Below are positions 7,801 to 14,356 of a DNA stretch of 17,213 nt, piece by piece. Each line of letters starts with the position of its first letter. Positions within the stretch are counted from its first letter, which is position 1. The stretch is from Candidatus Omnitrophota bacterium. Lineage in GTDB: Bacteria; Omnitrophota; Omnitrophia; Omnitrophales; Danuiimicrobiaceae. The stretch covers positions 1-17,213 of the forward strand of contig JACQQT010000067.1 of assembly GCA_016206815.1 (NCBI GenBank). The letters are read 5' to 3'. Under the pieces are notes generated by a model. That model worked only from the letters and a program-made list of their open reading frames with translations. It did not search any database and was not told the origin of the DNA. The translations under genes were made by a program, and so were the position numbers.

Positions 7801-8308
7801 GGATCAGGAAGATTTAACTATGGGCGGGATTATTAACACGATCAGAGGGATTACCACCAAACGGGGAGACCGAATGGCGTTTGTGGGTCTTGAAGATTTA
7901 GACGGGCGTTGTGAGGTGATTATTTTTCCGGAGCTGTTTAAGTCTTCTGCCCAAGTTCTTCATAAAGATGCCGTTGTGTTTATCCGCGGCAAGGCAAACG
8001 TTCGGGAAGATACGCCTAAAGTGATTGCCGAAGAGCTCATTCCGATTGAGGACGTTGAAAAGCGTCTGACGCGGGTGATTTCGATTGATCTCCTGACCGC
8101 CGGTCTTGATTTAGGAACCCTTAAGCGCCTGAAAGACATTTTGTCGCAGCACCCCGGTCAGACACCAGTTTACATTAATTTCCGGGATGCCAGCGGGCGC
8201 AAAACCGTGCTTCATTCCGGGGAAGCTTTTAAAGTGGAAACAGCTCCTCCTCTCCTCGAACAATTGGAGCAGCTTTTGGGCTCTAACGTCATTAAGATTA
8301 GAAGCTAG
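4868..8308 (+). CDS. dnaE: DNA polymerase III alpha subunit with intact PHP domain
   Basis: This is the replicative C-family polymerase, 1146 residues from the ATG at 4868. The N-terminal PHP domain keeps all nine expected metal ligands: His10, His12, Asp19, His44, Glu69, His91, Cys141, Asp209 and His211. The palm has P-D-I-D-I-D with Asp401 and Asp403, and a third Asp553 in K-M-D-F-L-G-L-R. G-P-G-R-G-S-A-A-G-S and Y-R-P-G-P-L-G-S-G-M are conserved family motifs. Q-L-S-L-L-D starting at Gln908 matches the internal beta-clamp-binding motif. An OB-fold follows (about 990-1070). The size and motifs are those of a DnaE1-type enzyme rather than DnaE2/ImuC. It follows guaA with a 3-base gap and is probably in the same transcript. 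No intrinsic terminator is evident after the stop. Confidence 0.97.
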   Translation: MKHADFVHLHCHSQYSLLDAASKVPLLIKRAVELKFPALAMTDHGNLFGAIAFYQEAMRQGIKPIIGIEAYIAPQSRFDKTAHGIKEASFHITLLAKNEAGYRNLLKLTTASYLEGFYYRPRIDKELLRKHHEGLIALSGCMKGEVPYHTWNEQPEKARDAIRDLIDIFGTEDFYLELMDQTIDAQQKMIEHYPAFAKEFGIKMVVTNDCHYIHQADAQAHDALICIGTGSNLSDQDRMRYHGNHFYLKSAEEMKALFSGFPEAIRNTIEIAERCNLELDFSKTHLPKFTPPDQKKPEAYLEELCFKFLKERMGGNVPAEYDKRLRYELSIITKMGFTGYFLVVWDFIRYARENHIPVGPGRGSAAGSLVAYVLSITSIDPIQHGLIFERFLNPDRISMPDIDIDFCYERRDEVIEYVGKKYGQESVAHIVTFGTMAARAAIRDVGRVMGMSYQEVDKLAKLMPAELEMTIERALQMEPRLRDLAATNEEVKQLIETSKALEGLARHASTHAAGIVISDGPLHDYCPLFKSNDQITTQYDMEAVEKIGLLKMDFLGLRTLTVIDEACKIINRKRDEKIKIEEIPLDNQKTYEMLTRGESIGVFQLESSGMRDLLKKMKPTRFGDLVALLALYRPGPLGSGMVDDFIRRMHDSSLIKYDHPVLEPILKETYGIILYQEQVMQIVSALAGFSLAKADSLRRAMGKKIPEIMEREKKSFIDGATKRRIQPRTAEKIWNLIEYFSGYGFNKSHSTAYAFISYQTAYLKANHQVEFMAALLTSEKDNTDKIVRYIEECKQLDIQVLPPSVSESFSEFTCIEKTIRFGLSAVKNVGTTAVESIIKAREAQGVFKSLYDFCERVDLRLCNRKVLESLIKCGAFDDFRLKRSQLMAILGRVLEVGAKTQYDRQRGQLSLLDQMGDQEGMPGGGREIPDLEEWPESQLLGYERELLGFYVSAHPLTKYDKILRTYATVTSTNLADLRDQEDLTMGGIINTIRGITTKRGDRMAFVGLEDLDGRCEVIIFPELFKSSAQVLHKDAVVFIRGKANVREDTPKVIAEELIPIEDVEKRLTRVISIDLLTAGLDLGTLKRLKDILSQHPGQTPVYINFRDASGRKTVLHSGEAFKVETAPPLLEQLEQLLGSNVIKIRS

Positions 8309-8356
8309 TTTTGTTTCCAACCCTTTTAATTAAAATAAGTTAGAGAAGAAAATTCC

Positions 8357-8385
8357 TTGACAGTGAAGGTGGCTTTTGCTATTGT
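8357..8385 (+). promoter_or_regulatory. Strong extended -10 promoter for the HU-csp unit
   Basis: A perfect TTGACA (8357-8362), a 17-base spacer and TATTGT (8380-8385) are preceded by TG at 8377-8378, giving an extended -10. Transcription would start near 8392, about 60 bases before the HU ATG. Confidence 0.7.
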
Positions 8386-8440
8386 CTTTGGGTATAAAGA
8401 CTTAGGGTAATGTTCAACTGTTACCCATCTCGGGAAAAGC

Positions 8441-8445
8441 GGAGG
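8441..8445 (+). promoter_or_regulatory. Ribosome binding site of the HU-like gene
   Basis: GGAGG lies 8 bases before the ATG at 8454. The in-frame GTG at 8445 overlaps the site and is unlikely to be the start. Confidence 0.8.
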
Positions 8446-8453
8446 TGAGCGGA

Positions 8454-8726
8454 ATGACTAAAAAAGACATTGTCACAAAAGTCTCCAACGACACAAACCT
8501 CACCCAGATTGACGTCAAGAAAATCGTACAACGCACGCTGGATGCAGTGGTTGAAAGCTTAGAGCGCGGAGAGACGGTTGAATTGCGTAATTTCGGAGTG
8601 TTTAAGGTGAAGACTCGCAGGGGCCGAGTGGGGCGTAATCCGCGTACCGGACAAGAAGTTCAGGTTCCGGAGAAGAAAGTCGTCGTCTTCAAACCTGGGC
8701 TTATTTTGAAACATCAAGTTAAATAG
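8454..8726 (+). CDS. HU/IHF-family DNA-binding protein
   Basis: This 90-residue protein of the HU/IHF family bends and compacts DNA as a dimer in the nucleoid. The helical N-terminus (M-T-K-K-D-I-V) is followed by E-L-R-N-F-G-V-F. The DNA-binding arm G-R-N-P-R-T-G is present, and the protein ends with V-V-F-K-P-G-L-I-L-K. Length and motifs fit the family exactly. HU and IHF subunits cannot be told apart reliably by eye, so no symbol is given. It sits 69 bases behind a strong promoter and 19 bases before a cold-shock gene, with which it probably forms a two-gene transcript. Confidence 0.93.
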   Translation: MTKKDIVTKVSNDTNLTQIDVKKIVQRTLDAVVESLERGETVELRNFGVFKVKTRRGRVGRNPRTGQEVQVPEKKVVVFKPGLILKHQVK

Positions 8727-8745
8727 TTTTGGGAGGGGAGTCGCA

Positions 8746-8976
8746 ATGGCAGTACAGGGTAAGGTGAAATGGTTTTCCAATGTGAAAGGTTATGGCTTTG
8801 TTGAGCAAGAAGGCGGGCAAGATGTGTTTATCCACTATTCTGCCATCCAGGGAGAAGGTTACAAGACGTTGGAAGAAGGTGACGTGGTTACCTTCGATAT
8901 TATTCAGGGCGAGAAAGGTCCCCAGGCTGCCAACGTTGTGAAGGAAAAAACAGCGAAAGCGGAGCAAGCAAAGTAA
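8746..8976 (+). CDS. Cold-shock family single-strand nucleic-acid-binding protein
   Basis: This 76-residue CspA-family OB-fold protein binds single-stranded RNA or DNA and is usually thought to melt RNA structures. It begins M-A-V-Q-G-K-V-K-W-F. It has the RNP1 motif K-G-Y-G-F-V and the RNP2 motif D-V-F-I-H-Y, with G-P-Q-A-A-N-V near the end. A short Lys/Ala/Glu-rich tail extends beyond the usual end of about 66-70 residues. The ribosome site GGGAGGGGAG lies 5 bases upstream. Only 19 bases separate it from the HU gene, so it lacks the long leader typical of cold-inducible cspA. Regulation is more likely through the shared upstream promoter. An intrinsic terminator follows. Confidence 0.95.
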   Translation: MAVQGKVKWFSNVKGYGFVEQEGGQDVFIHYSAIQGEGYKTLEEGDVVTFDIIQGEKGPQAANVVKEKTAKAEQAK

Positions 8977-9015
8977 GCAACCTTCCGTTTTTCTAATTAT
9001 TGAATCCTTATTTTC

Positions 9016-9067
9016 AAAGGTCTCGGAGTAGCCACCACGCTTGCTCGTTGAGACCTTTTCCATTTTT
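9016..9067 (+). terminator. Intrinsic terminator of the HU-csp unit
   Basis: The arms AAAGGTCTC (9016-9024) and GAGACCTTT (9050-9058) form a 9-bp perfect stem. An inner stem GAGTAGC/GCTTGCTC with a CACCAC loop extends it. T-rich sequence follows (TTTTCC, then five Ts at 9063-9067). Confidence 0.75.
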
Positions 9068-9847
9068 ATGGCAAAAGCATTAAAACGTTTTTTGATTTCT
9101 GCCTCGCTCCATGATTGGGACGATCCGCACGGCCAAAGCGGGCCGACCGTTCTTTTAACATCCGAGGAAAGCCATCATTTAAAGAACGTCCTCCGGATTC
9201 GGGAAGGAAGTTTGTGTTTGCTGCTGGATCCTAAAGGGAACGAATTCATCAGCCGGCTGGAGTGTTTTCGTCCGGATGCACGTTGCGAAGTGAAGCCGCT
9301 CGCGGCGGTTTCCCATCGCGAGCGGTTTCTTCAATTGACGGTGGCCCAGGCCATTCCGCAAGACCGGAAGATGGATGATATCGTCCAAAAGGCGGCGGAA
9401 CTTGGGGTGTCTCGGTTGATTCCCCTGATCACGGAACGCACGGTCGTCCGCATCAAGCAGGATCAATTTGGAAAGGTGTGTCACCGGTGGGAACGAATTG
9501 CGGCACAAACTCTCAAGCAGTCGCGCTTGCAGCACGCACCCCGGATCGGAGAGATGACCTTGTTTGGCAAGCTCTCTTCCGAATGGCCTCAATATGAACG
9601 GGTTTATTTGTTGCATCCGAGCGATGAGGCCCGACCGATTCGGACTTTGTTTGCGAAGGCAATTTCGGAACCACGGACAACCGAACGGATTTTACTTCTG
9701 ATCGGACCCGAGGGAGGTTTTTCGCCCCGGGAAGTTGAGCTTGCGAAAGAAAACGAAGCCAGGCTCATCCGGTTAGGTCCCGGTATTTTAAAAACAGACA
9801 CAGCGTTTGTAGCAGCGGTTAGTTTTTTGAAGTTGATGTATGAATAA
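9068..9847 (+). CDS. rsmE: 16S rRNA (uracil1498-N3)-methyltransferase RsmE
   Basis: RsmE methylates U1498 of 16S rRNA using S-adenosylmethionine and folds as a SPOUT knotted methyltransferase. The protein is 259 residues from the ATG at 9068. It contains L-T-S-E-E-S-H-H-L-K-N-V-L-R, typical of the N-terminal PUA-like part. The C-terminal knot has L-L-I-G-P-E-G-G-F-S-P-R-E-V-E and L-G-P-G-I-L-K-T-D-T-A, both close to the family signature. No Shine-Dalgarno site precedes the ATG, and the upstream terminator ends directly before it. Extending to the TTG at 9041 would place the start inside that terminator and is not supported. It overlaps mtaB by 8 bases, so the two are translated together. No promoter for it is visible. 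Confidence 0.93.
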   Translation: MAKALKRFLISASLHDWDDPHGQSGPTVLLTSEESHHLKNVLRIREGSLCLLLDPKGNEFISRLECFRPDARCEVKPLAAVSHRERFLQLTVAQAIPQDRKMDDIVQKAAELGVSRLIPLITERTVVRIKQDQFGKVCHRWERIAAQTLKQSRLQHAPRIGEMTLFGKLSSEWPQYERVYLLHPSDEARPIRTLFAKAISEPRTTERILLLIGPEGGFSPREVELAKENEARLIRLGPGILKTDTAFVAAVSFLKLMYE

Positions 9848-11213
9848 TATCAATCAAAGCAATGACAAACACGGGCAGAGAGTCAAGTTCGCCACACTCG
9901 GGTGCCGCCTGAATCAATACGAAACGCAAGCCATTCGTGAGCAATTCAACCAAGCAGGTTTTGAAGAAACGGATCACAATCGGGCGGCCAACGTTTTCGT
10001 TTTGAATACCTGTACGGTGACGGGTGCCAGTGATCGCGAAAGCCGTTATTTGATTCGGAAATTTCATCGGGAAAATCCGGAGGCTCAGATCGTCGTGACC
10101 GGCTGTTACGTCGAGCGGAACCGGGATGAAATCGAGAATCTGCCCGGCGTGACGCTCGTGGTGCTCAATCGCCAGAAATCCGAAATCGTTCACTTGTACG
10201 AACGCAGGAATGGGTTGCGATCCGCCCCTACGTGTATTTCTGAAACCGAAGTAGGGGCGTATTGCGATACGCCCCTACTCTCCAAACGGCACTATACGCC
10301 GCTTTCCATCTCTCAATTTGAAGGCCGCAGCCGCGCTTATATCAAAATTCAGGACGGCTGTAACCATGCGTGTTCGTTTTGCAAAGTCGTGTTGGTCCGG
10401 GGGCCGGCGCGGTCCAGACCGCTTGCGGAAGTGATTGAAGAGGCAAAACGGCTTTCAGACCAAGGTTATCAGGAGATTGTCCTCACGGGTATCCAGTTGG
10501 GTGCTTACGGATTGGATGTTCAAAAACGTCAGATGTTAACGGACCTCCTTGAAAAGCTTTCTCGGGTGGAAGGATTAAGACGGATTCGGTTGAGTTCAAT
10601 CGAGCCGACGGATGTGACGGAAGAATTAATTCAAGCGATGTCTCAAATGGAGCAGGTTTGTCCGCATCTGCACATTCCGCTGCAAAGCGGGGATGACGAA
10701 GTCTTAAAGCGAATGAACCGAAGATACCGGAGGCATTTTTATTTGGACTTAATTCACAAGCTTCGCAGTCGAGTAGAAGATTTTGTGTTGACGACGGATG
10801 TGATGGTGGGTTTCCCGGGCGAGACCGACGTTCAGTTTGAACAAACCGTCCGGCTCCTGGAAGCAGTCGTTCCCTATAAGCTTCATATTTTTCCCTACAG
10901 TGTCCGTGAGGGAACTCGAGCGGCTCGGCTCACGGATGCGGCGGTCGGTTCTCGTACGGTGAATCGACGCAGAGACGCTCTCTTTTGTTTGGAAAATAAA
11001 CTGAGAGCAGAGGTGGAGAATGCTTTTTTGGGCCGAAGGCTTGATCTCATCGTCGAAAACCATTCTCGCCGGACAGATTGGATCTCGGGACGGGGCGCGA
11101 ATTATTTGAAGGTGTATTTTCGGAGGAATCAAATGATACTTGATGGAATGATTCAGGTGATGACGCAACGAATTGAGGGTGGCAAATTAATCGGATCGTT
11201 GGTTGACTCATAA
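9840..11213 (+). CDS. mtaB: tRNA t6A37 methylthiotransferase MtaB (radical SAM)
   Basis: MtaB adds a methylthio group to t6A at position 37 of certain tRNAs, producing ms2t6A. The 457-residue protein has the N-terminal methylthiotransferase domain cysteines: Cys22 in T-L-G-C-R-L-N-Q-Y-E-T (an MtaB-type motif), Cys58 in N-T-C-T-V-T, and Cys89 in T-G-C-Y. The radical SAM cluster C-x3-C-x2-C is Cys174, Cys178 and Cys181. H-L-H-I-P-L-Q-S-G and D-V-M-V-G-F-P-G-E-T are conserved family segments. The C-terminal TRAM-like region is present. Residues about 125-147, just before the radical SAM domain, are encoded by a palindromic repeat (see the repeat entry) that keeps the frame open. The gene overlaps rsmE by 8 bases. 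Confidence 0.93.
   Translation: MNNINQSNDKHGQRVKFATLGCRLNQYETQAIREQFNQAGFEETDHNRAANVFVLNTCTVTGASDRESRYLIRKFHRENPEAQIVVTGCYVERNRDEIENLPGVTLVVLNRQKSEIVHLYERRNGLRSAPTCISETEVGAYCDTPLLSKRHYTPLSISQFEGRSRAYIKIQDGCNHACSFCKVVLVRGPARSRPLAEVIEEAKRLSDQGYQEIVLTGIQLGAYGLDVQKRQMLTDLLEKLSRVEGLRRIRLSSIEPTDVTEELIQAMSQMEQVCPHLHIPLQSGDDEVLKRMNRRYRRHFYLDLIHKLRSRVEDFVLTTDVMVGFPGETDVQFEQTVRLLEAVVPYKLHIFPYSVREGTRAARLTDAAVGSRTVNRRRDALFCLENKLRAEVENAFLGRRLDLIVENHSRRTDWISGRGANYLKVYFRRNQMILDGMIQVMTQRIEGGKLIGSLVDS
10212..10278 (+). repeat. Palindromic repeat element embedded in frame in mtaB
   Basis: Three related half-sites are visible. A 12-bp inverted repeat has arms at 10251-10262 (GTAGGGGCGTAT) and 10267-10278 (ATACGCCCCTAC) with a 4-base TGCG loop. 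A third half-site at 10215-10231 repeats the 10262-10278 sequence with one mismatch in 17 bases. It is also complementary over 9 bases (CGCCCCTAC at 10223-10231) to the left arm at 10251-10259, with a 19-base spacer. The layout resembles a REPIN or small palindromic mobile element. It encodes residues about 125-147 of MtaB without a stop. The family is not identified. Confidence 0.75.
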
Positions 11214-11231
11214 AAGATCGGAAAGGGCAAT

Positions 11232-11798
11232 ATGATGATTTTAGCCGCGGCAACTCCGGCAGAAGTGAGAGTGGATTGGTTGTTGATTTGGACCAAGATG
11301 GGATGGCTGGATATCGTTTTTCTCCTCGTGTTTGCCATCGGCATTTTTTTGGGATTAAAACGAGGACTTGCGAAAGTATCGGAGAGACTCATTGAAGTTG
11401 TGGTCGCTCAGATCGTCACGATTGAGTACAGCAGGGCGTGGTCCGAATGGATCCAAATTCGAGTCCATGTCCCATTCGAACTTCTTCACGTCGTCGTCTT
11501 TGCCGCTTTAGCGATCGTTTCGATCATCGCCGTACGATTTATTTTCCGAGTGCTTGAACTTTTTGCGGCCATCGAATTTAAGTCACCGTTGAACGGTGTG
11601 GGAGGGGCGCTTTTAGGCGGGTTTCAACACCTACTGTTTCTGAGTTTGATTTCATCGTTTTTGCTGCTTTTTCCGCTCCCGTTTATTCAAACCACGTTTA
11701 AAGACGGATCCATCAGCGGTCCTTATTTGGCAAGTACCTCTCAGAAAGTTCATGACACTTTTGTGAAATGGTTTCCCGGAACTTGGCGGGCCTTATGA
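11232..11798 (+). CDS. CvpA-family membrane protein
   Basis: This 188-residue inner-membrane protein has hydrophobic segments near residues 25-42, 72-102 and 115-148. The first segment begins W-L-D-I-V-F and continues into G-L-K-R-G-L, and N-G-V-G-G-A-L-L-G-G-F follows later. These patterns are typical of CvpA, a family named from colicin V production whose biochemical role is unclear. The ATG at 11232 has AGGG 4 bases upstream and a second ATG at 11235 has the better 7-base spacing. An internal ATG at 11298, just before the conserved W-L-D, is also possible. It lies 18 bases after mtaB and probably shares its transcript. Its TGA stop lies in the loop of a terminator-like hairpin. Confidence 0.75.
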   Translation: MMILAAATPAEVRVDWLLIWTKMGWLDIVFLLVFAIGIFLGLKRGLAKVSERLIEVVVAQIVTIEYSRAWSEWIQIRVHVPFELLHVVVFAALAIVSIIAVRFIFRVLELFAAIEFKSPLNGVGGALLGGFQHLLFLSLISSFLLLFPLPFIQTTFKDGSISGPYLASTSQKVHDTFVKWFPGTWRAL

Positions 11799-11814
11799 CA
11801 AGGCCTTTTAATTT
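11789..11814 (+). terminator. Terminator-like hairpin overlapping the cvpA stop codon
   Basis: A perfect 6-bp stem GGCCTT/AAGGCC (11789-11794 and 11800-11805) has a 5-base loop containing the TGA stop, followed by TTTTAATTT. The next gene starts only 12 bases downstream with no room for a promoter, so read-through or attenuation is likely. Confidence 0.55.
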
Positions 11815-11826
11815 GCCTGTCGGTAG

Positions 11827-12408
11827 ATGAAGATCTTAGACCGGGCTTTTTTCGGACGAAATACACAAATCGTAGCGGCGGAGTTGATCGGTAAAATTCT
11901 CGTTCTCAATCAGGGCGGGTCTCTGGTGAGCGGCAAAATCGTGGAGACGGAAGCTTATTTTGGGGCCGATGATCCGGCCAGTCACGCCTTTCGAGGGGTG
12001 ACGCCCCGGAATCGTGTGATGTTCGGGCCTGCCGGTGTGAGTTACGTTTATTTCACCTACGGGAATCATCACTGCTTGAATATTGTGACCGAGGCGGATG
12101 GGGTTGCGGGAGCCGTATTGCTCAGGGCACTGGAGCCGTTATCCGGTCTTTCCATCATGAAAAAGCGCCGGGGGGCGAAGCATCAAACAACCGCGCTCGC
12201 CAATGGGCCCGGCAAGCTGACACAGGCATTCGGAATTACCCGGGATCATTCGGAGATCGATATGACACGAGGCCCATTTTTTGTGGCGGAGAAGGCCGAA
12301 GAAGGATTTGTTCATGTCCAAACGGCAAAACGGATTGGAATTAGCGCTGCGCAACATTTGCCCTATCGGTTTTATTTGAGGGGCAATCCGTTTGTGTCGG
12401 TCCAATGA
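11827..12408 (+). CDS. DNA-3-methyladenine glycosylase (AAG/MPG family)
   Basis: This 193-residue member of the alkyladenine DNA glycosylase family excises 3-methyladenine and other damaged purines, starting base excision repair. V-E-T-E-A-Y carries the catalytic Glu at residue 42, equivalent to human AAG Glu125. D-D-P-A-S-H-A and T-P-R-N-R-V-M-F follow. Y-V-Y-F-T-Y-G and C-L-N-I-V-T contain the family's conserved Tyr and Asn. L-L-R-A-L-E-P and L-A-N-G-P-G-K-L-T-Q-A-F-G-I are near-signature matches. The ATG at 11827 has no visible Shine-Dalgarno site and begins just after the hairpin at 11789-11814. dnaG starts 19 bases after its stop, so the two are probably co-transcribed. Confidence 0.92.
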   Translation: MKILDRAFFGRNTQIVAAELIGKILVLNQGGSLVSGKIVETEAYFGADDPASHAFRGVTPRNRVMFGPAGVSYVYFTYGNHHCLNIVTEADGVAGAVLLRALEPLSGLSIMKKRRGAKHQTTALANGPGKLTQAFGITRDHSEIDMTRGPFFVAEKAEEGFVHVQTAKRIGISAAQHLPYRFYLRGNPFVSVQ

Positions 12409-12427
12409 AAACTTATCAGGTTGAGCA

Positions 12428-14215
12428 ATGGCGTATCAAGACCAAGTGATTGATCAGGTTCAATCGTTAAGCGATATCGTGGAAGTGATCTCGGCTTATA
12501 TTCCGCTGAAACGCGCCGGACGGAACTTCAAGGCGAATTGTCCTTTTCATCAGGAAAAAACGCCTTCGTTTATGGTGAATCCGGAAAAACAGATTTTCCA
12601 TTGTTTCGGCTGCGGGGCGGGCGGCGATGTGTTTTCCTTCCTGATGAAATATGAACAAATGAGTTTTCCGGAAGCGCTCAAACAGCTGGCCGAGCGCGCT
12701 CGCGTGACGCTGCCGGAATCTTCCAGTTTTTCACCGCGCGAGCGTTCCCAGATTGAGCGGATCTATCAAATTTATGCCGAGGCTTCCGATTTTTATCATA
12801 CCCATCTCAAGCATCCCGAAACGGGAAAAGCCCCCAGAGCTTATTTGGCGAAGCGCAGTTTTGGGACGGCCGAAATCGATTCTTTCCGAATCGGTTTTGC
12901 GCGTTCGGACTGGCGCACGTTGTGTGACCATCTTTCAAAAAAAGGGTTTACGGAGCAAGAACTTTTGAGATCCGGTCTCATTCTGCGGTCTGCGCAGGGA
13001 ACGCTCTACGACCTTTTTCGGAGCCGGATTATCTTTCCGATTTTAAACCGCCAGCAAAAGGTGGTTGCTTTCGGCGGCCGCGTGTTGGGAGATGAAATGC
13101 CCAAGTATTTAAATTCACCCGAGACGCCGATTTTCAGAAAACGGCGGGAGATGTACGGTCTTTATCTGGCGGTTCGGGCGATTGCCGCCTCGGAAATCCG
13201 CCGGATTTTGATTGTGGAAGGTTACTTGGATTGTATCCGGCTTCATGCAAACGGATTTCAGAATACGGTGGCGACCCTGGGAACCGCTTTGACTTCGGAA
13301 CACGTCCAGGTTCTCAAGCGATATGCCGATGAAGCAACGGTTGTGTTTGACGGTGATCAAGCGGGAGAGCAGGCATCGTTAAGAGGATTGGATATTTTTC
13401 TGGAAGAAGGAATGGGGGTTAAAGTGCTGTGCCTGCCGAAAGGTTTTGATCCGGATGATTTCGTACGTTTAAAGGGTGCTCCGGCGATGACGGAGCTCTT
13501 GAAACAAAGTCAGGACATTTTCGATTTCAAGCTGCAGGTATTGCTTTCGCGTTACAATAAATCCGACTCCCTCGGACTTTTGAAAATTACGAGTGAGTTT
13601 TTAGATACGTTTGCCAAAATCAAAAATCCGGTTTTGGTCGATCGTTATTTGAAACGGCTGGCAGTCACGCTGGGCGTGGAAGAAGGCTCTTTACGTTCGG
13701 AATTGAACAAATTAAAGAATAAGCAAGGCGGATACAAAATGACGGAAGCGAAACCAAAATCCGCTTTTCAAAAAGCAGAAAAGACAGAGCCAAAAGCCGA
13801 AAGAATTCTCCTGAGCCTGATGCTTCATCATTCGCCGTACGTCGGGATGTTTTTGGAAGCGTTTCCAAATTATGCGTTTGTAGGAGATCAGACGCGGGAA
13901 GTGTTTCAATGGCTGAACCGGATGACGCAGGAGGCCGGCGAGAAAGAATTTTCAGCTTCCCGGTTGTTGAATCGAATCAAAGATGAAAATTTGAAGACAT
14001 TTGCGAGCGAACTGATCATGATGGATTGGGATTCCGAAGAGGATCGCGAGCAGGCATTCCAGGACCTTATCCGCAGGATTAGAATGCAGGAGCGTTCAGG
14101 TCAGCTTCAAGCACTCCGAAACCAAATTGCCCAGGCGGAAGAAGCAGGTGATCAAGCGTTGCTGCTGGAGTATATGAAGGCGTATCAAACGCTGTTAAGT
14201 CAGGTAGAACAGTAG
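12428..14215 (+). CDS. dnaG: DNA primase
   Basis: DnaG makes the RNA primers for replication. The 595-residue protein has the N-terminal zinc-binding domain with Cys38, His41, Cys59 and Cys62 (C-P-F-H ... H-C-F-G-C). The central Toprim polymerase core has the acidic residues Glu264, in I-V-E-G-Y-L-D, and Asp308 and Asp310, in F-D-G-D-Q-A-G. Residues about 430-595 form the helicase-binding C-terminal part, preceded by a Lys/Glu-rich linker. The order of domains and the length are normal. The ribosome site is weak (AGG about 8 bases upstream). The gene stands directly before rpoD, as in the macromolecular synthesis operon, but here an alkylation-repair gene precedes it rather than rpsU. Confidence 0.96.
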   Translation: MAYQDQVIDQVQSLSDIVEVISAYIPLKRAGRNFKANCPFHQEKTPSFMVNPEKQIFHCFGCGAGGDVFSFLMKYEQMSFPEALKQLAERARVTLPESSSFSPRERSQIERIYQIYAEASDFYHTHLKHPETGKAPRAYLAKRSFGTAEIDSFRIGFARSDWRTLCDHLSKKGFTEQELLRSGLILRSAQGTLYDLFRSRIIFPILNRQQKVVAFGGRVLGDEMPKYLNSPETPIFRKRREMYGLYLAVRAIAASEIRRILIVEGYLDCIRLHANGFQNTVATLGTALTSEHVQVLKRYADEATVVFDGDQAGEQASLRGLDIFLEEGMGVKVLCLPKGFDPDDFVRLKGAPAMTELLKQSQDIFDFKLQVLLSRYNKSDSLGLLKITSEFLDTFAKIKNPVLVDRYLKRLAVTLGVEEGSLRSELNKLKNKQGGYKMTEAKPKSAFQKAEKTEPKAERILLSLMLHHSPYVGMFLEAFPNYAFVGDQTREVFQWLNRMTQEAGEKEFSASRLLNRIKDENLKTFASELIMMDWDSEEDREQAFQDLIRRIRMQERSGQLQALRNQIAQAEEAGDQALLLEYMKAYQTLLSQVEQ

Positions 14216-14226
14216 CTGACTCCTTT

Positions 14227-14266
14227 GGGGACAGTCCCCTAGGGGGACTGTCCCCAGGGGGGACAG
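14227..14266 (+). repeat. REPIN-like GC-rich palindromic repeat between dnaG and rpoD
   Basis: The arms GGGGACAGTCCCC (14227-14239) and GGGGACTGTCCCC (14243-14255) are exact reverse complements, 13 bp each, separated by TAG. Each arm is itself nearly palindromic. A third partial copy, GGGGGGACAGG, follows at 14257-14266. It begins 11 bases after the dnaG stop. There is no T-run, so a classical terminator role is doubtful. The structure suits a REP/REPIN-type repeat. Confidence 0.8.
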
Positions 14267-14299
14267 GTTGATTAGGAAATCCGAAGTTCAAAACCGAAT

Positions 14300-14319
14300 T
14301 TTTGTGTTATAATACAAAA
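14300..14319. repeat. Imperfect 20-base palindrome centred on the rpoD -10
   Basis: The arms TTTTGTGTTA and TAATACAAAA pair at 9 of 10 positions with one G/T mismatch. A repressor could bind here, or the symmetry may simply reflect AT-rich promoter sequence. Confidence 0.4.
14305..14313 (+). promoter_or_regulatory. Extended -10 promoter of rpoD
   Basis: TGTTATAAT gives a TG plus a perfect TATAAT at 14308-14313. No convincing -35 hexamer is present at the right distance. The start would be near 14320, 37 bases before the first rpoD ATG. Confidence 0.6.
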
Positions 14320-14356
14320 TTTTGTAGCTTCTGTAGGCCGTAGCGAGCCCAACCCT

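Noticed and set aside
9041..9067. TTG start for rsmE at 9041
   Set aside because: It lies inside the HU-csp terminator hairpin, and the added residues are unlike RsmE N-termini.
9179..9616. 145-residue minus-strand reading frame opposite rsmE
   Set aside because: It is the shadow of a conserved gene, has no ribosome site and resembles no known protein.
10212..10278. CRISPR-like repeats in the mtaB region
   Set aside because: The copies are inverted as well as direct, only three half-sites exist, and they lie in a conserved coding region without spacers or cas genes.
14227..14266. Terminator of dnaG
   Set aside because: The hairpin is strong but no T-run follows it; its internal repeat symmetry fits a REP-type element better.
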